Assembly: GCA_947177085.1 (NCBI GenBank)
Contig: CAMWTD010000064.1
Coordinates: 1 to 9,588 of the forward strand
Length of the DNA stretch: 9,588 nt
Direction of reading: 5' to 3'
Source: an uncultured Desulfovibrio sp.
GTDB taxonomy: Bacteria; Desulfobacterota; Desulfovibrionia; Desulfovibrionales; Desulfovibrionaceae
Shown: piece by piece, positions 7,132-9,588 of the stretch
How positions within the stretch are numbered: position 1 is the stretch's first letter
Layout of the letters: every line of letters begins with the position of its first letter
Notes under the pieces: model-generated
What the model saw: the letters and a program-made list of their open reading frames with translations, nothing else
Told to the model about the DNA's origin: nothing
The model's database searches: none
Made by a program: the position numbers and the translations under genes

Positions 7132-8651
7132 TGCACGAGTTTGACTATCGAAAGGCCGTCGCGCTCGACGAAGTCCCCGTCCTCACCGCCGATGCATTGG
7201 GGGAGCGCATCCTCGCCGCCGTCCGGGAAGGCTGGCGGGTGCTCGCCTATTTCGCCCTCCCCGAAGCGGGAAAGGCCGGGCCGGCGGGCCTCTGCTGCGT
7301 GCTCGCCAACGATGCGGAGCGGCGTCTCGCGGCCGCCCGCACCGCGCCGCTCGCGGCCTTCCCCTCGCTGGCGGCGGCCTGCCCGCAGGTGGAGCTTTTT
7401 GAGCGCGAGATTTATGAGGAGTGGGGCATCCACCCGGAAGGTCATCCCTGGCTCAAGCCGGTGCGCCGCTCGCCGGACGCGCCCGGAGGAGCTGGCCGCG
7501 ATTTTTACCGCGTGGACGGCAGCGAGGTGCATGAAGTGGCCGTGGGCCCGGTCCATGCGGGGATCATCGAGCCCGGGCATTTCCGCTTCCAGTGTTATGG
7601 CGAGATCATCCTGCACCTGGAAATCGCCCTCGGCTACCAGCACCGCGCCCTCATGGAGCTTTTGCGGCCGGCGGCCGCGGCCAGGCCCGTGGCGGCCCTG
7701 CGCCTTGCGGAATGCGCGGCCGGCGATTCCAGCGTGGCCCACGCCACGGCCCTCTGCGCGCTGCGCGAGCGCCTGCTCGGCCTCGGGGACCTTTCGGAGC
7801 GCAGCCAGCGGCTCAGGCGCGCGGGCCTTGAGCTGGAGCGCCTCGCCAATCACTGCGGCGACCTCGGGGCCATCGCCGGGGACACGGGCTTTTTGCCGAC
7901 CTCCTCTTGGAACGGCCGCATCCGCGGGGATTTTCTCAATCTCACGGCGTCGCTGTGCGGCAACCGTTTCGGGCGCGGGCTGCTGGCTTACGGCGGGACC
8001 GCCTGGGGCCTCTCGCCGGAAGATTGCGCGGACATGGCCGCGCGGCTCGCGGCCACGGGCCGGGATGCCGCGGGCTCGGCGAAAATCATGTTCGCCTCGT
8101 CCAGCGTGGGCCAGCGCATGGCCGGCACGGGCCAGGTGACGGAGGCCCTGGCCCGCGAGATCGGCCTTGTGGGCGTTGCCGCCCGGGCTTGCGGGCTTTC
8201 GCGGGACGCGCGCTTCCATGCGCCGCTTTCGGAGCTTCCGCACGTGGCCCCGGGCCCGCGCACCGGGCGCACAGGCGACGTGCAGGCCCGCGCGCAGGTG
8301 CGCCGCGCGGAAATGGAAGACTCCGTCGACCTTGTGGCGCTCGATCTCGACTGGCTCGGCAAGCATCCTGAAGACGCGGCGCAGCGGGAACAGGCCCGGG
8401 CCCTCGGCGAGGCCGCCCTCGCGCCGCTGCCCCCCCTGCGGCTGGCCGTGGCCCAGGTGGAAGGGTGGCGCGGCGAGATCTGCCATGTGGGCGTCACAGG
8501 CCCGGACGGGGAATTTCTGGCGCTCCGGGTGGTGGACCCCTCCTTCCATAACTGGACGGGCATGGCGCTTGCCATGCGCGGCGGCCAGATTTCGGATTTT
8601 CCGCTCTGCAACAAGAGCTTCAACCTCTCCTATTGCGGCTATGATCTGTGA
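7131..8651 (+). CDS. hyfG: HyfG/HycE-like large subunit (NuoC-NuoD fusion) lacking all Ni-Fe cysteine ligands; Ehr-type
   Basis: Peripheral subunit homologous to the catalytic large subunit of group-4 [NiFe] hydrogenases. Residues 1-120 are NuoC-like, with the 30-kDa signature ELFEREIYEEWGIHPEGHPW (89-108). Residues 130-506 are NuoD-like, with VGPVHAGIIEPGHFRF (138-153) and ELERLANHCGDLG (234-246). In hydrogenases L1 reads CGICxxAH; here the aligned stretch AGDSSVAH (197-204) has A197 and S200 in the cysteine positions. L2, DPCxxC in hydrogenases, is here NLSYCG (498-503), so S500 and G503 replace the cysteines; C195 and C502 are off-register. It therefore should not bind Ni-Fe and fits the energy-converting hydrogenase-related (Ehr) class, whose substrate is unknown. 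It is 506 residues, shorter than E. coli HyfG (571), mainly in the N-terminal domain. ATG 7131 overlaps the hyfF stop; GTG 7128 is a possible alternative. A G-rich run (7120-7125) may act as the ribosome site. Confidence 0.9.
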   Translation: MHEFDYRKAVALDEVPVLTADALGERILAAVREGWRVLAYFALPEAGKAGPAGLCCVLANDAERRLAAARTAPLAAFPSLAAACPQVELFEREIYEEWGIHPEGHPWLKPVRRSPDAPGGAGRDFYRVDGSEVHEVAVGPVHAGIIEPGHFRFQCYGEIILHLEIALGYQHRALMELLRPAAAARPVAALRLAECAAGDSSVAHATALCALRERLLGLGDLSERSQRLRRAGLELERLANHCGDLGAIAGDTGFLPTSSWNGRIRGDFLNLTASLCGNRFGRGLLAYGGTAWGLSPEDCADMAARLAATGRDAAGSAKIMFASSSVGQRMAGTGQVTEALAREIGLVGVAARACGLSRDARFHAPLSELPHVAPGPRTGRTGDVQARAQVRRAEMEDSVDLVALDLDWLGKHPEDAAQREQARALGEAALAPLPPLRLAVAQVEGWRGEICHVGVTGPDGEFLALRVVDPSFHNWTGMALAMRGGQISDFPLCNKSFNLSYCGYDL

Positions 8652-8660
8652 GGGCCCGCC

Positions 8661-9506
8661 ATGTTCCGCATCCTCGCCGAGCGCCTGAAACAAGGCTACC
8701 GCACACTTGACTGGCCCCGGAAGGAGCCCGCCCTCTCCCCGCGCTACCGGGGGCGGCCGCTGCTTGCCGATACTGACTGCGCGGACTGCCGGGCCTGTTA
8801 CGCCGCCTGCCCGGCCGGGGCGCTCCTTGGGCGGCCCGACGCGCCCGGGCGCACCCCGGTGCTGGACATGGGCCGCTGCATCTTTTGCGGGGCCTGCGCG
8901 GATGCGTGCCCGGAGCGGGCCATCCGCTTCAGCGGGGACTACCGCGTGGCGGCGGCCACGCGCGAGGCGCTCCTTGTGCATCCGCAGGCTCCGGGCGCGG
9001 AACCGGAGGAGCCCGCTGCTCCGGACCCGGCCGCGCTTCTGGGCGGCCGCTTCCGGCTGTTCCGGCGCTCGCTCAAGCTGCGCGAGGTGAGCGCCGGCGG
9101 CTGCAATGCCTGCGAGGCGGACACCAATGTGCTCGGGACGCTCGTCTATGACCTCGGCCGCTTCGGCATCGAGTTCACGGCCTCGCCGCGCCACGCCGAC
9201 GGCCTGGTGGTCACGGGCCCGGTGACGCGCAACATGTGCGCGGCCCTTATCGACACCTGGGCCGCTGTCCCCCGCCCGCGACTGCTGGTGGCCGTGGGCG
9301 CGTGCGCCATTTCGGGCGGCCTTTTCCGCGAGGCCCCCGAATCCCTGGGCGGGCTCGGCGGCACGGCCGAGGACGCGCGACCGGGGGCTGCCGGCGCGGC
9401 CGACGCCCTCACGGAAGCCGGGCTCACCCCGGACATCTATGTGCCCGGCTGCCCCCCCAATCCCTGGAGCATCCTTGCGGGCATCCTCGCCCTGCGGGGG
9501 CATTGA
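8661..9506 (+). CDS. Fused 2[4Fe-4S] ferredoxin (HyfH/HycF-like) and NuoB-like small subunit (HyfI/HycG-like)
   Basis: Electron-transfer subunit of the peripheral arm, 281 residues, soluble and docking on the membrane part. The N-terminal 105 residues resemble HycF/HyfH, including the amphipathic start MFRILAERLKQGY and two ferredoxin motifs: C40, C43, C46, C50 (CADCRACYAACP) and C73, C76, C79, C83 (CIFCGACADACP), binding two [4Fe-4S] clusters. The HycF cysteine-rich tail is absent. After a Pro/Ala/Glu-rich linker (108-125), residues 138-281 are NuoB/HycG-like: GGCNACEAD (C148, C151), VGACAISGG (C215) and VPGCPPNPW (C264) supply a third, proximal cluster. In most relatives I know these are two separate genes. 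There is no frameshift or stop between the domains, so the fusion appears real. ATG 8661 has GAGGG (8650-8654) six bases upstream and follows the previous stop by 9 bp. It is the last gene of the operon in view. Confidence 0.93.
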   Translation: MFRILAERLKQGYRTLDWPRKEPALSPRYRGRPLLADTDCADCRACYAACPAGALLGRPDAPGRTPVLDMGRCIFCGACADACPERAIRFSGDYRVAAATREALLVHPQAPGAEPEEPAAPDPAALLGGRFRLFRRSLKLREVSAGGCNACEADTNVLGTLVYDLGRFGIEFTASPRHADGLVVTGPVTRNMCAALIDTWAAVPRPRLLVAVGACAISGGLFREAPESLGGLGGTAEDARPGAAGAADALTEAGLTPDIYVPGCPPNPWSILAGILALRGH

Positions 9507-9516
9507 GCCTGGCGTC

Positions 9517-9532
9517 GCGGCAGGGCTGCCGC
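9517..9532 (+). other. Hairpin after the last operon gene, no T-run
   Basis: GCGGCA (9517-9522), loop GGGC, TGCCGC (9527-9532) forms a perfect 6-bp GC-rich stem 10 bp past the stop of the last gene. It could slow or end transcription, but no run of T follows, so a standard intrinsic terminator is not supported. The remaining bases to 9588 are less GC-rich than the rest and contain no gene I can support. Confidence 0.3.
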
Positions 9533-9588
9533 CGTAATGCCGAAATTATCCGTCAAAAACAGCCTTGCTCCAGCCGTTGCGACGAAGG

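Noticed and set aside
7131..8651. Calling this gene an active [NiFe] hydrogenase large subunit.
   Set aside because: Neither the L1 nor the L2 CxxC ligand pair is present, so hydrogenase activity cannot be supported from sequence despite strong overall similarity.
6897..9503. An 868-codon minus-strand open frame opposite hyfG and the ferredoxin-NuoB fusion.
   Set aside because: The plus strand has well-supported conserved proteins throughout; the antisense translation has no motif.
9537..9588. An ATG opening a frame (MPKLSVKNSL...) that runs off the window end.
   Set aside because: No ribosome binding site upstream and only 17 codons visible; it could be the start of another gene, but nothing supports it.

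Overview
This is a GC-rich bacterial window with tightly packed genes. The gene content (a hydrogenase-4/complex I-like membrane operon, a UDP-glucuronate decarboxylase and a TatD-type nuclease) and the high-GC codon use suggest a deltaproteobacterium-like anaerobe, perhaps a Desulfovibrionaceae member. That placement is an inference from style and content; no marker gene here proves it.

Layout. Positions 1-722 (minus strand) hold most of a TatD-family metal-dependent hydrolase, cut at its C-terminus by the window edge. A 185-bp divergent intergenic region (723-907) carries a good extended -10 promoter facing tatD and a weaker candidate promoter facing right. Positions 908-1864 encode an SDR-family UDP-glucuronate decarboxylase (UDP-xylose synthase). 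After a 63-bp gap, six genes run rightward with tiny gaps or overlaps (1928-9506): a HyfB-type antiporter-like subunit (with an apparent frameshift near its 3' end), a HyfC/NuoH-type membrane anchor, a HyfE-type small membrane subunit, a HyfF-type second antiporter-like subunit, a HyfG/HycE-type fused NuoC-NuoD 'large subunit', and a protein that fuses a HyfH/HycF-type 2[4Fe-4S] ferredoxin to a HyfI/HycG/NuoB-type small subunit. The last 82 bases hold only a short hairpin and no supportable gene.

How the genes work together. The six proteins would assemble a membrane complex of the group-4 hydrogenase/complex I superfamily. Electrons would pass along three predicted [4Fe-4S] clusters in the fused ferredoxin-NuoB subunit to the pocket at the NuoB/NuoD interface, and the HyfB, HyfC, HyfE and HyfF membrane part would couple this to ion translocation. 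The main point is that the large subunit lacks all four cysteines that bind the Ni-Fe centre: the L1 CxxC is replaced by A197..S200 and the L2 CxxC by S500..G503. The flanking family sequence is intact. This is therefore very unlikely to be a hydrogenase. It fits the poorly understood energy-converting hydrogenase-related (Ehr) complexes, whose substrate is unknown. Automated annotation as 'hydrogenase 4' or 'formate hydrogenlyase' would mislead.

Two other points stand out. One polypeptide carries all the predicted Fe-S clusters. The hyfB frameshift removes the last membrane helix and, as sequenced, opens the frame straight through into hyfC.
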